This document shows positions 16,051-24,624 of a stretch of DNA of 64,000 nt, in pieces. Every line of letters begins with the position of its first letter. Position 1 is the first letter of the stretch. Below the pieces are notes generated by a model that was not told where the DNA came from, did no database searches, and saw only the letters and a program-made list of their open reading frames with translations. Both the position numbers and the translations under genes were made by a program. The stretch lies in contig NZ_NVWY01000011.1 in assembly GCF_002733835.1 (NCBI RefSeq), positions 1 through 64,000 of the forward strand. Reading direction: 5' to 3'. This stretch comes from Alcanivorax sp. (GTDB lineage: Bacteria > Pseudomonadota > Gammaproteobacteria > Pseudomonadales > Alcanivoracaceae).

Positions 16051-16733
16051 CTGGCATCTCCCCCGTAATAGTCGCGGTGCAGCGACTCCGGGCTGGCTCC
16101 GCGCCAGTAGCGAAAGCGCAGGCTCCACATCAACCAGATGGTTCGCCAGGGACCGTTGGCCTCCCAGCGGCGGCTGCTGGTGGTCAAGGGCGGGCGCAGG
16201 CACACCGGGCGCGCCAGCGCACGCAACCGGCGCGACAGGGCAATATCTTCCATCAATGGCTGCTCGGGAAACCCGCCCTGTTCACGAAACACATCACGGC
16301 GCACAAACAGGGCCTGGTCGCCGGTGGCGATCCCGGTAACACGGGAGCGCCAGTTCATCATCAAGGCGATAACACGAAACAGCGGCCGCGGCCGACTGAG
16401 GCGTACATCGAACCGCCCCCACACAGCGGTGCTGGCCACCCCATTCAGGGCGTCGCGATGCCGCGAGTCGAGCACGGTATCAGCATGAACAAACCAGAGC
16501 CACACACCGCTGGCACACACCGCCCCGGTATTCATCTGGATGCTGCGCCCCTGCTCGCTGGCCAGCACCGTGTCCGCTAGCTGCCGGGCGATATCCATGC
16601 TGGAGTCGCTACTGCCGCCATCCGCCACGATCAATTCGTCACCGTCACGCAGCGCAGCGCGCAGTCGTGCCAGTGACCCGGCCAGGGTATCCGCCTCGTT
16701 CAGCACCGGTACGATGACACTAATGCGGCTCAT
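16047..16733 (-). CDS. TIGR04283-type arsenosugar glycosyltransferase (GT2)
   Basis: A 228-residue family 2 glycosyltransferase: N-terminal SVIVPVLNEADTL, then DELIVADGGSSDSS and the FVHADT metal-binding motif (HAD in place of DXD), and a GDQALFVRRDVF acceptor segment, typical of TIGR04283. It overlaps arsS upstream by 4 bp (ATGA) and the next glycosyltransferase downstream by 4 bp, so the three are translated as one unit. Cytoplasmic or membrane-associated; the donor sugar is unknown. Confidence 0.88.
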   Translation of the reverse strand: MSRISVIVPVLNEADTLAGSLARLRAALRDGDELIVADGGSSDSSMDIARQLADTVLASEQGRSIQMNTGAVCASGVWLWFVHADTVLDSRHRDALNGVASTAVWGRFDVRLSRPRPLFRVIALMMNWRSRVTGIATGDQALFVRRDVFREQGGFPEQPLMEDIALSRRLRALARPVCLRPPLTTSSRRWEANGPWRTIWLMWSLRFRYWRGASPESLHRDYYGGDAR

Positions 16734-17686
16734 TCCAGCGAACCACCACAGCTACTTCCCGCCCCTGCCGTGCAACCGAAACAGTGGTCGGCCACATAAA
16801 TCGGCTCGCCCTCAATATCGTCTTTCAGCAAGCTCGACAGATGCTGGTGACCTTCGTGGTGGCCTTGCGGCATGTCCAGCATCTGGTTGAAGTCACAATC
16901 GTAGAGATAGCCCTGGTAATCCACGCTCACCATGGAGCGGCACATCAAGGCCGGCAGGGTGTCGCGATTGTAGCTGTCACGCAGCAGCTGCATGTAGTCG
17001 TTGAACTGATCATGGGCCAGCAACACCGCACCGAAACGACTGATAGGCATGTTGGTAATCGTCAGCAAATGATTGAAACGCAAACCGAAATGCGTCATCA
17101 ATTCACGCTTGTAGTCAGCTTCGAGGGCAGCCTGTGGAGGCGGCAACGTCGCGCCGGTGGGGTTATAGACAAGGTCCAGCACCTTGTCGTCCCCGTAGCC
17201 TTTCTCGTTCAGGCGGCGAATGGCTTCAAGGCTGCCCTGAAACACGCCCTTGCCCCGTTGCTTGTTCACGTTTTCTTCGGAATAGCACGGCAGGGAGGCC
17301 ACCACATGCACGTCGTGGTCAGCCAAAAACTGAGGCAAATCTTCGTAGCCCGGCTCGAGCAGAATGGTGAGATTACAGCGGTCGATGACCTCCACACCGA
17401 ATGCATGGCATTCGCGCACCAGGTAACGAAAGTGGGGGTTCATCTCCGGCGCGCCGCCGGTCAGGTCGATCACCTTGATATCCCGCTTGCGAATGACCTG
17501 AAGAATCAGATCGATGGTGGCCTTGTCCATCAGCTCGGTGCGGGTGGGGCCGGCATTCACATGGCAGTGCACACAACTCAGGTTGCACAGATAACCCAGG
17601 TTTACCTGCAACACGGAAGTGGCATGGCGACGCAGTGGCGGAAAATCCGTGCTGCTTCGCACCAATAAATCGTGGGTGTCCTGCAT
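16730..17686 (-). CDS. arsS: Arsenosugar biosynthesis radical SAM protein ArsS
   Basis: A 318-residue radical SAM enzyme with the cluster motif Cys34-x3-Cys38-x2-Cys41 (CNLSCVHC) and the DUF3641 C-terminal region with additional Cys (CDFNQ, HCFGCTAGAGSSCGGSLE). This matches ArsS (TIGR04167), which is thought to join the 5'-deoxyadenosyl group to a methylated arsenical to form arsenosugar precursors. AGGTG precedes the ATG. The usual partner methyltransferase gene arsM is not in the window, so the methylated substrate must come from elsewhere in the genome. Confidence 0.93.
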   Translation of the reverse strand: MQDTHDLLVRSSTDFPPLRRHATSVLQVNLGYLCNLSCVHCHVNAGPTRTELMDKATIDLILQVIRKRDIKVIDLTGGAPEMNPHFRYLVRECHAFGVEVIDRCNLTILLEPGYEDLPQFLADHDVHVVASLPCYSEENVNKQRGKGVFQGSLEAIRRLNEKGYGDDKVLDLVYNPTGATLPPPQAALEADYKRELMTHFGLRFNHLLTITNMPISRFGAVLLAHDQFNDYMQLLRDSYNRDTLPALMCRSMVSVDYQGYLYDCDFNQMLDMPQGHHEGHQHLSSLLKDDIEGEPIYVADHCFGCTAGAGSSCGGSLE

Positions 17687-17731
17687 ATTTCACCTGTTTC
17701 AATTTCCTTAATGCTATCAATTGGATGCAGG

Positions 17732-17790
17732 CTTGTCGCAAACGTTACGTGAAGGGGGGAATCGAGCTACGAGCTACGAGTTTCGACAAG
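17732..17790. repeat. Heptamer-armed repeat E2 (weak)
   Basis: CTTGTCG (17732-17738) pairs with CGACAAG (17784-17790), and the right side contains the 7-mer steps CGAGCTA CGAGCTA CGAGTTT. It is short and less symmetric than the other members. It lies between arsS and tRNA-Arg. Confidence 0.4.
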
Positions 17791-17950
17791 ATTGTGCCCC
17801 CGAGACGATAACAAGCATGAAGTGGTCCTGGTGGAGCCTGCAGGAGACTCAACTGACGGAACGACTGCTTATCGCCTCTCGCATAAAAAACAACCACCCG
17901 TTTCCTGAAAACTGGCGCCACCGCTGAAAGTCCTTACAATCAGCAGCCAT

Positions 17951-18027
17951 GCCCCGGTAGCTCAGTTGGATAGAGCAAGCGCCTCCTAAGCGCTAGGTCG
18001 GACGTTCGAATCGTCTCCGGGGCACCA
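17951..18027 (+). tRNA. tRNA-Arg (CCU anticodon)
   Basis: A 77-nt cloverleaf: acceptor GCCCCGG (17951-17957) pairs with CCGGGGC (18017-18023), and ACCA is encoded. The anticodon stem AGCGC/GCGCT encloses the loop CTCCTAA, giving anticodon CCT, so it reads AGG. The T-loop has TTCGAAT. This tRNA is a common island target in other bacteria, but no integrase is adjacent here. Confidence 0.97.
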
Positions 18028-18143
18028 TCTTTCCCTTATTGCCTGCATCACCTTTTTGCATCAATCCGATCAACTAACTGCTCTGGCTCCCTTTTTCCCT
18101 TTGCCGGACACTATCTCGCCGCGCACGGATACCAGGATTCAGC

Positions 18144-19355
18144 ATGACCCACGACACGCGCTCCTCTTCGCCACTCAGCCCGCTTCTCGTGTTGCTGATG
18201 GCGACCACTACCGGTCTGGTGGTCGCCAGCAACTATTACGCCCAGCCGCTGCTACATACCATCGCAGATCAACTCAGCCTGAGTTATGCCAAGGCCGGCA
18301 TCATCGTGACCACCGCCCAGGCCAGCTATGCAGTGGGGCTGATCCTGCTGGTGCCACTCGGCGATCTGGTCGAGCGCCGCCGCTTGATTGTGATCATGAT
18401 GCTGCTGGCCATGGTCGGCTTGCTGGTCAGCGCCAGCGCCCGTTCGTTGCCGATGCTGTTGGCAGGCACCGCCATGACCGGGGCGTTTTCCGTGGTTGCG
18501 CAGGTGCTGGTTCCTTTTGCGGCCACACTGGCGCCCCTGGAAACCCGCGGCAAGGTGGTGGGCACGGTGATGAGCGGGCTGTTGTTGGGCATTCTGCTGG
18601 CACGCACCGTGGCGGGAGCGCTGTCCACCCTGGGCGACTGGCATACCGTTTACTGGGTTGCCGCTGCGCTGATGTTACTCAACACCCTGGCACTGTGGCG
18701 CTTGCTGCCCCGCTACCATCAACCCGCTTCGCTCCATTATGGCCAGCTGATTACCTCCATCATCGGGCTGTTTGCGCGGCACAAGGTGTACCGCCAACGT
18801 TCCGTGCTCGGCTTTCTGGGCTTTGCCATGTTCAGCGTGCTGTGGACGTCGCTGGCATTCCTGCTGTCCGCTGAACCCTGGTCCTTCAATGATGCCACCA
18901 TCGGCCTGTTCGGCCTGGCGGGGGCGGCCGGCGCCTTGTCTGCTCGCCACGCCGGCGTACTGGCCGACCGGGGTCACGGCCACCGGCTGACGATCGCCGG
19001 TATTGTCATCCTGCTGCTGTCCTGGGGATTGCTGGGGCTGGGCGGCACGTCGCTCATCGCCCTGCTCGCCGGTATTGTGCTGCTGGACCTGGCCTTGCAA
19101 GCGGTTCACATTACCAATATGAACATGGTGTTTTCGCTGGATGAAAGCGCCCGCAACCGGCTCAACTCCGGGTACATGTTCCTGTATTTCCTGGGCGGCG
19201 CCTTCGGCTCACTGGCCTCTGCCGCCGCCTACGATGAACACGGCTGGTCCGGCGTTGTCATGCTGGGGGCCGGCCTGGCTGTGGTGGCTCTGCTCTATAG
19301 CGGCTTGATGCTGGCCGAGGCACGCCGCCAGCACAGCCGTCACCCGGAAAGTTGA
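18144..19355 (+). CDS. MFS transporter
   Basis: A 403-residue membrane protein with about 12 hydrophobic segments. The N-terminal part has NYYAQPLLHTIADQLSLSYAKAGIIVT and the loop 2-3 motif GDLVERRRLI, the major-facilitator signature. A Gly/Ala-rich second half starts around residue 215. AGGATTCAGC precedes ATG 18144. A multidrug or metabolite exporter is likely, but the substrate cannot be told from the sequence. It stands alone between tRNA-Arg and the small PLDc_N gene. Confidence 0.92.
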   Translation: MTHDTRSSSPLSPLLVLLMATTTGLVVASNYYAQPLLHTIADQLSLSYAKAGIIVTTAQASYAVGLILLVPLGDLVERRRLIVIMMLLAMVGLLVSASARSLPMLLAGTAMTGAFSVVAQVLVPFAATLAPLETRGKVVGTVMSGLLLGILLARTVAGALSTLGDWHTVYWVAAALMLLNTLALWRLLPRYHQPASLHYGQLITSIIGLFARHKVYRQRSVLGFLGFAMFSVLWTSLAFLLSAEPWSFNDATIGLFGLAGAAGALSARHAGVLADRGHGHRLTIAGIVILLLSWGLLGLGGTSLIALLAGIVLLDLALQAVHITNMNMVFSLDESARNRLNSGYMFLYFLGGAFGSLASAAAYDEHGWSGVVMLGAGLAVVALLYSGLMLAEARRQHSRHPES

Positions 19356-19437
19356 CCGGGTTTTACACCCCGGTGATTTACCGCTTCGCCCAAGTCCTCT
19401 AGATTAAGGTCTCGCGTCGGATAAAAAGGGAATTTCG

Positions 19438-19614
19438 ATGAAATTACTGGGACTGTTACAACTGGCCGTGGCGATCTACGCCATCGTAATGATTATCCAG
19501 TCATCCGCAGAAACCGGCGCCAAGGTGCTGTGGGTGCTGCTGGTGCTGATTGTGCCGCTGATCGGCCTGATTATCTGGGCGCTGATGGGCCCGGGTTCAC
19601 CCCTGAAGCGCTAG
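19438..19614 (+). CDS. Small PLDc_N-domain membrane protein
   Basis: A 58-residue protein, MKLLGLLQLAVAIYAIVMI..., with an AAGGGAA ribosome site. It has two membrane segments (about residues 3-20 and 29-50) and the VLWVLLVLIVPLIGLIIWALMGP pattern of the PLDc_N domain, the membrane anchor found before the catalytic part of cardiolipin synthases. Stand-alone copies are common and of unknown role. Its last 44 bp overlap the 3' end of the convergent START-protein gene. The cardiolipin synthase itself lies 1 kb downstream on the other strand. Confidence 0.85.
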   Translation: MKLLGLLQLAVAIYAIVMIIQSSAETGAKVLWVLLVLIVPLIGLIIWALMGPGSPLKR

Positions 19615-20326
19615 CCTTGGCTTCACCGGAGGCATCGGCCAGCTCGCGAACCTCAGCGGATTGCTGCCAGGCGCCCGGCGTCTGGTAGTAGCCGTGGGCA
19701 ATGCCCTGAAAGCGGGGCTGATTGATCACGCGCTGCAAACGGCGCAGTGAGAAATAGGGAATATCCCGAAGAATGATATTGGCCAACCAGGCCGGCAAGG
19801 CTCCACCCGGATCCAGCACCACCTCAATGGTAACTTTCACCCTCCCCGGTTCGCCCGGCGAAAAGCGGTAATAGCCCTCCATCTGCGGCATACGCACGTA
19901 GCCGGCCTGCTCCGGATAAGCACCTGAATGCAAGGCGAAGGGCATTACCAGATCCAGCGTGTCCGGCTCCTGGTAGAAGGTCACCCGCAGGGGAGCATCA
20001 CGGTCTTTCACCGGCCACGGCAAGCGGGTAGTTACGTAGACGTCGCGTTGATAGGGGGAATTGCGCTTCAGGTCGCGAATTTCCGACACCATGTGCATAA
20101 ACGAAGCAACGGCGTCGTAATCATCCAGCAAAGCACCGATGGCATTGAAGTCATTCACCCGCAAATCGGCCACGCCCCGGAAAGTTTTCAGGCGTGAGGT
20201 ATCATCGTCCTGGCGAAACACCTGAATCGCGTCCCGATCGGTGACCAGCACCCACTCCCCCTCTTCGCCCAACGCCGGCAAGGCGACCAGTGATAACACC
20301 AGCAGGATTGTCAGTTTTTTTATCAT
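19571..20326 (-). CDS. Secreted START-domain protein
   Basis: A 251-residue protein with a signal peptide (MIKKLTILLVLSLVALPALGEEG, cleavage likely after ALG). The body matches bacterial START-like lipid-binding domains: WVLVTDRDAIQVFRQ, LDDYDAVASFMH, TRLPWPVKDRDAPLRV and a VTIEVVLDPGG strand near 165. The cavity probably binds a lipid or other hydrophobic ligand in the periplasm. Three ATG codons in a row plus an upstream TTG make the start ambiguous; the third ATG is best spaced from AGG. The 3' end overlaps the convergent small PLDc_N gene. Confidence 0.87.
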   Translation of the reverse strand: MIKKLTILLVLSLVALPALGEEGEWVLVTDRDAIQVFRQDDDTSRLKTFRGVADLRVNDFNAIGALLDDYDAVASFMHMVSEIRDLKRNSPYQRDVYVTTRLPWPVKDRDAPLRVTFYQEPDTLDLVMPFALHSGAYPEQAGYVRMPQMEGYYRFSPGEPGRVKVTIEVVLDPGGALPAWLANIILRDIPYFSLRRLQRVINQPRFQGIAHGYYQTPGAWQQSAEVRELADASGEAKASASGVNPGPSAPR

Positions 20327-20593
20327 CATCATCCTGACCAATATGGCGCACGACCTTCCCGGTATTGCGCTATCTTTACCGCTCTGTCTTTATTGTTTTT
20401 TCTACAGGCGCTCTTCGCTGTACTGGAACTATCTCGCTGCGCCAAGATATTAAACAGCCTGTTTAAGCGGCTACTTTATAACCAAGAGAGTAACGATTGT
20501 ATCCCGGCAAACAGGCAGTTCGTGATCAAGGCCACACAAATAATGGCATTTTGCCATAGCCGCCTCTCCTCTGGGCAACCAAGCAGCGAGCCG

Positions 20594-22045
20594 CTATAAA
20601 TAGGGCTCCATCATATGAGCCAGTGCATTGCGCACCCGCCGCCAAGGCGCCATTTGTCGAAAGCCGGCCTGATCAAGCCGCTGTGACAGCGCGATCCGCT
20701 GATCCAGCGCGTCATCAATCTGCTCCGCCAGCTCCTCCCCATAACATTCCAGATCAAACTCGAAGTTCAATCTCAGACTGCGGGCATCCCAGTTCCCGGA
20801 CCCCAACATGACCCAGTGCTGATCCACCGTCATCACCTTGCTGTGGTCGAAAGGCGGTGGCGACAGGTACAACTCAGCCCCCTCCGATACCAGCCAGTGC
20901 AAGGCATGCAGACTGGCCCAATGAACCAGCCGCAGGTTGTTTTTGCGAGGAATCACAATTTGTACCCGCACCCCTTTCAGCAACGCCAGTTGCAATGTCG
21001 CCAGCAAGGTCAGGTCGGGTACAAAATACGGGGTGACGATGCGAATACGGGATTCGGCGCTGCCAATAGCCGCCAGCAGCGTCATGCGGCGCTTGTCGAA
21101 ATCCGCGTCCGGCCCGGCGCTGATGCCCCGCGACTGCACATTGCCCAGCCAGGCCGGACCACGGTAACTGGTGTCCAGCAACTCGCCACTGGTGAAATAC
21201 CAGTCTGCGGCAAAGCTGCGCAATAACTGCCCTACCACCGGCCCTTCAATACGGGCATGTAAATCGGTAATTTTCGGCGGCTGCTGTATATAACCGGCCC
21301 GGATGTTCATGCCACCGGTAAAGCCATAACGGCGGTCAACCACCATGAATTTGCGGTGATTGCGCAGATTCAGATACGGCATGCGCCAAGGGGCCAGGGA
21401 ATACAGAAAACGTTCCACCGGCACCTTGCCACGGCGCAGGCGCCAGACCACCGATGGCAGGGAATACAGAGCGCCGACGCCGTCCACCAACACCCGTACC
21501 TTGACGCCGCGAGCCACTGCTGCGCAGAGCGCATCAGCCAGCGGTTTGCCGGCGGCATCGTTGCCGAAAATATAGCTCGCCAGATAAATGCTTTCATTGG
21601 CATTGTCGATGGCATCTAACATGGACTGGTAGGCGCTGGGGGCATCCAGCAGGGTAATACGGTTGCCATCGGTGAGTGGCAAGTGGGTCAACCGCCCCAC
21701 CAGGCGGCTGAGAATTTTCAGGTGTTTCAGGTCCGGTTCCGGCTCGGCCGCGATGCGCCAGCCATCATTGCTGTCAATCAGGCCACCGGTAAGCTGGCGT
21801 GCCCGCCGGCGAATGCGATTGACCCCCAGCATGTAATAGAGCAGCGCGCCCAACACCGGCACCAGCCAGACCAGCCCGGTCCAGGCCGCTGCGGCACGGG
21901 CATCGCGTTTATTCTGAGCGACATGCACCGTCACCGTCACCGCCAAACCGATACTGATAGCCGCCGCCACATAGGGCCAATAAGGGTCCAGCATCGTCAA
22001 TAATGCGTCGATTTCAGCGGTCCAGTAAGTGACATCTAAAGGCAT
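20594..22045 (-). CDS. cls: Cardiolipin synthase
   Basis: A 483-residue phospholipase-D superfamily enzyme of the bacterial cardiolipin synthase type. The N-terminus has two membrane helices with the PLDc_N pattern (AAWTGLVWLVPVLGALLYYMLG). Two catalytic HKD motifs are seen: HRKFMVVDRRYGFTGG in the first half and HSKVMTVDQHWVMLGSGN near the C-terminus. It condenses two phosphatidylglycerols (or PG with PE, depending on subtype) in the inner membrane. GGAG lies just before the ATG. Single-gene unit. Confidence 0.95.
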   Translation of the reverse strand: MPLDVTYWTAEIDALLTMLDPYWPYVAAAISIGLAVTVTVHVAQNKRDARAAAAWTGLVWLVPVLGALLYYMLGVNRIRRRARQLTGGLIDSNDGWRIAAEPEPDLKHLKILSRLVGRLTHLPLTDGNRITLLDAPSAYQSMLDAIDNANESIYLASYIFGNDAAGKPLADALCAAVARGVKVRVLVDGVGALYSLPSVVWRLRRGKVPVERFLYSLAPWRMPYLNLRNHRKFMVVDRRYGFTGGMNIRAGYIQQPPKITDLHARIEGPVVGQLLRSFAADWYFTSGELLDTSYRGPAWLGNVQSRGISAGPDADFDKRRMTLLAAIGSAESRIRIVTPYFVPDLTLLATLQLALLKGVRVQIVIPRKNNLRLVHWASLHALHWLVSEGAELYLSPPPFDHSKVMTVDQHWVMLGSGNWDARSLRLNFEFDLECYGEELAEQIDDALDQRIALSQRLDQAGFRQMAPWRRVRNALAHMMEPYL

Positions 22046-22413
22046 TCAGCTCCGTCCCTGAAACGGGTATCCGCCCAACGATAGCATAACCGGCGGGCCC
22101 CGCGTCCGCCGGGCTTTGCGCTTTGCGCGCCGCTTCCCTAGAATACGCTCTCTTTTGGAACACTGGTCGGCTGGCGCCTATTAAACAGCGTGCAGAAAAT
22201 GACCACTCTCCTCCCCGATCAGGCTGGGGGGCGATCCGTTCCAAGTCCTCTGCGTCGCCTCGCCGACGCACGTTAAACGGGCCAAACAGGTCCAACTCAG
22301 CGCCAGCCGCCGCTGGCCATCAGTAGTAACGACTAATTCCGCTGGTTTAGGCAACCAGTGTACCGGTGTTGACGGCGTTATCGTCATGCCGGCGCATGAT
22401 GAGGAGCGATACC
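22046..22413. other. Intergenic region between cls and kamA
   Basis: A 368-bp divergent region that should hold the promoters of cls and kamA. I see no ORF with support, no clear palindrome and no terminator. A tract rich in CG words lies at about 22225-22290. Confidence 0.5.
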
Positions 22414-23805
22414 ATGCCCGAAACCAATACGGTTATTCCGCTGCACCAGGACACTCGCGAGAGCACCGACAAGCTGGCTCAATCTTTTGAACATGGTTAC
22501 GACGAACCCCGCCGGTTCAAGGTCTACACGGCCCGCCAGCTCGACAAGATCGAGCCGCTCAAACGCCTGGACGACGAGACCCGCTTTGCCATGGATGTGG
22601 TCGCCAATGTGCTGCCGTTTCGGGTCAATGAGTACGTCATCAATGAGTTGATCAACTGGGACAACGTACCCAACGATCCCATCTACCAGCTCACCTTCCC
22701 GCAGAAAGGCATGCTGGCCCCGGAACACTTCGACAAGGTGGCCGAGGCCATGCGCGGCGGCGACAAGGCCGAGATCAAGGCCGCCATCGCCGAGGTCCGT
22801 GACGCCCTGAACCCGCACCCCGCCGGGCAGATGGAACACAACATGCCGGAAGTGGACGGCGAGAAGATCGATGGCGTTCAGCACAAGTACAATGAGACCG
22901 TGCTGTTTTTCCCCAGCCAGGGTCAAGTGTGTCACAGCTACTGCACCTTCTGCTTCCGCTGGGCCCAATTCATCGGTGACAACGATCTGAAAATCGCCAC
23001 CAAGGAAGCCGGCCAGCTCAAGAAGTACATCCAGGCCCACCCGGAAATCACCGATGTGCTGATCACCGGCGGCGACCCGCTGGTCATGAAGACCAAGAAC
23101 CTGCGCGCCCACATCGAACCGCTGCTGGAACTGGAACAGATCCGCACCATCCGCATCGGCTCCAAGGCACTCACCTTCTGGCCACAACGCGTGGTGTCCG
23201 ATGCCGACGCCCAGGACCTGCTGGACCTGTTCGAGGAAGTGATCGCCAGCGGCAAACACCTGGCACTGATGGCGCACTACAACCACTGGCAGGAACTGGA
23301 AACGGACATCGCCCGGGAAGCCGTACGCCGGGTACGCGCCACCGGCGCCGTGATCCGCGCCCAGGGCCCGCTGCTGGCACACATCAACGACAACGCCGAC
23401 GACTGGGCGCGCCTGTGGCAGACCCAGGTCGAGCTGGGCATCATCCCCTACTACATGTTTGTGGAGCGTGACACCGGCGCCCGCCATTACTTTGAAGTGC
23501 CCCTGGCCAAGGCCTGGGAAATCTACCGCGACGCCATGAAACAGGTCTCCGGCATCGCCCGCACCGCGCGAGGCCCGAGCATGTCCAGCCACCCGGGCAA
23601 GGTGGAAATCCAGGGCGTGACCGAAATCAACGGCGAGAAAGTCTTCGCCCTGCGTTTCATCCAGGGCCGTAACCACGACTGGGTACAGCGCCCCTTCTTC
23701 GCCAAGTACAACGAGGAAGCCACCTGGCTCAACCATCTGGAACCGGCCTTCGGCGAAGACAAGTTTTTCTTTGAAGACGAGCTGGCGGAGATGGAAAGCG
23801 AGTAA
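22414..23805 (+). CDS. KamA-family radical SAM (lysine 2,3-aminomutase-like)
   Basis: A 463-residue protein; ATG 22414 has GAGGAG upstream. The radical SAM cluster motif is Cys173-x3-Cys177-x2-Cys180 (CHSYCTFC), followed by TDVLITGGDPL and the PLP-lysine-type region near HYNHWQEL...GAVIRAQGPLL. It belongs to the large KamA family whose best-known member converts L-lysine to beta-lysine with SAM, PLP and an Fe-S cluster. It lacks the short EpmB form used for EF-P modification, being longer at both ends. In a halophile or marine species beta-lysine could feed N-acetyl-beta-lysine, an osmolyte, but no acetyltransferase is adjacent. Reaction specificity is therefore open. Confidence 0.88.
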   Translation: MPETNTVIPLHQDTRESTDKLAQSFEHGYDEPRRFKVYTARQLDKIEPLKRLDDETRFAMDVVANVLPFRVNEYVINELINWDNVPNDPIYQLTFPQKGMLAPEHFDKVAEAMRGGDKAEIKAAIAEVRDALNPHPAGQMEHNMPEVDGEKIDGVQHKYNETVLFFPSQGQVCHSYCTFCFRWAQFIGDNDLKIATKEAGQLKKYIQAHPEITDVLITGGDPLVMKTKNLRAHIEPLLELEQIRTIRIGSKALTFWPQRVVSDADAQDLLDLFEEVIASGKHLALMAHYNHWQELETDIAREAVRRVRATGAVIRAQGPLLAHINDNADDWARLWQTQVELGIIPYYMFVERDTGARHYFEVPLAKAWEIYRDAMKQVSGIARTARGPSMSSHPGKVEIQGVTEINGEKVFALRFIQGRNHDWVQRPFFAKYNEEATWLNHLEPAFGEDKFFFEDELAEMESE

Positions 23806-23810
23806 ATCTA

Positions 23811-23967
23811 GTTAATAATTAATAGTGAATAGTTAATAACGGCGCGAGAGCGCGTTGTTGATTTTGAAATGCAAGAGGCCGCGCCCGGAGTCCGGGCGCG
23901 GCCTCTGCGTTTACAACAGCACGACACTCCAACCGCGTCGTTATTAACTATTAATTATTCACTATTC
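23811..23967. repeat. Heptamer-armed inverted repeat E3 (AT-rich word)
   Basis: AATAGTTAATAAC (23828-23840) pairs perfectly with GTTATTAACTATT (23940-23952). Both arms are built from 7-base steps such as TTAATAG, TGAATAG and, on the right, TTCACTA. About 100 bp, including the kamA hairpin, lies between the arms. It occupies most of the kamA-DUF3332 gap. Confidence 0.75.
23874..23906 (+). terminator. Very stable GC-rich hairpin after kamA
   Basis: AGAGGCCGCGCCC and GGGCGCGGCCTCT form a perfect 13-base stem (extendable to 16) with a short loop. No long T-run follows (GCGTTTAC), so termination is likely but not certain. It lies inside repeat element E3. Confidence 0.6.
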
Positions 23968-24034
23968 AGTGCTCTGCTTCCCCTTACCGCTGAATGACAG
24001 CAATAATGAATTCACCCAACTCAAGGAGAGTCCG

Positions 24035-24466
24035 ATGAAGAAAATTCTCGCCAGTGCATCTGCTGCCGCTCTGCTGACCGGTTGTCTTGGTCAGAACGCC
24101 CTGTTCGATACCGTCCAGGACTGGAATGCCACCGCCACCAACAACAAATTCGTCAACCAGGGCATCTCTTTTGTGTTCTGGTGGGTGCCGGTTTACGGCC
24201 TGTCGTTGCTGGGCGACATCATCATTTTTAACTCCATCGAGTTCTGGACTGGCACCAACCCGATCAGCAAGGAAGGCGCCAAGGTCGCAGGGACAACCGA
24301 AACCGTGACCGACGGGTTGGGCAATGAAGCCGAACTGACCTACCACGCAGACGGCTCCATCACCGTGGTGGCCGCTGAGGAAAGCTACACCCTGATCAAA
24401 CAGGACGGGAAGGTCATCAAAGTGCAGGACGACAAGCGCGAAGTGCTTGGCTCGGTGATGATGTAA
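24035..24466 (+). CDS. DUF3332 lipoprotein-like protein
   Basis: A 143-residue protein starting MKKILASASAAALLTGCLGQNALF, with AAGGAG before ATG 24035. LTGC is a lipobox, so Cys17 may be lipidated. The segment FVFWWVPVYGLSLLGDIIIFNSIEFWTGTNP (about 46-76) is the hydrophobic core characteristic of DUF3332, followed by a small beta-rich domain. Envelope-located, function unknown. It sits alone between two heptamer-repeat elements. Confidence 0.88.
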   Translation: MKKILASASAAALLTGCLGQNALFDTVQDWNATATNNKFVNQGISFVFWWVPVYGLSLLGDIIIFNSIEFWTGTNPISKEGAKVAGTTETVTDGLGNEAELTYHADGSITVVAAEESYTLIKQDGKVIKVQDDKREVLGSVMM

Positions 24467-24510
24467 GCCAAGCCCAAGCGACATCGCCGAGGGCATAAAA
24501 ACCTTGGTCG

Positions 24511-24608
24511 CGAGTTGCGAGTTGAAAAAAAGCGAAATGCAAAACCAGTTTTAGCTTCTCGTAGCTCGTAGCTCGTAGCTCGTAGCTCGTAGCTCGTAGC
24601 TAAAAGCA
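24511..24608. repeat. Heptamer-armed repeat E4 with GTAGCTC tandem array
   Basis: The right half is almost six exact tandem copies of GTAGCTC (24561-24601). The left half has CGAGTTG CGAGTTG steps, and AAAACC/GGTT-like and TAGCTT/AAGC-type ends tie the two together. It lies between the DUF3332 and MocR genes, downstream of both. Confidence 0.7.
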
Positions 24609-24624
24609 ACCTTCCATTCCGCCG

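Noticed and set aside
16784..17668. 294-codon frame antisense to arsS
   Set aside because: Shadow of arsS; rich in His/Gln/Val with no motif.
17951..18027. tRNA-Arg as the attachment site of an island
   Set aside because: No integrase, no duplicated tRNA 3' end and no foreign-looking DNA adjacent.
22384..23736. 450-codon frame antisense to kamA
   Set aside because: Third-position GC effect opposite a strong gene; no ribosome site.
24561..24601. Tandem GTAGCTC array as a CRISPR
   Set aside because: Units are 7 bp with no spacers and there are no cas genes; it belongs to the heptamer-repeat family.
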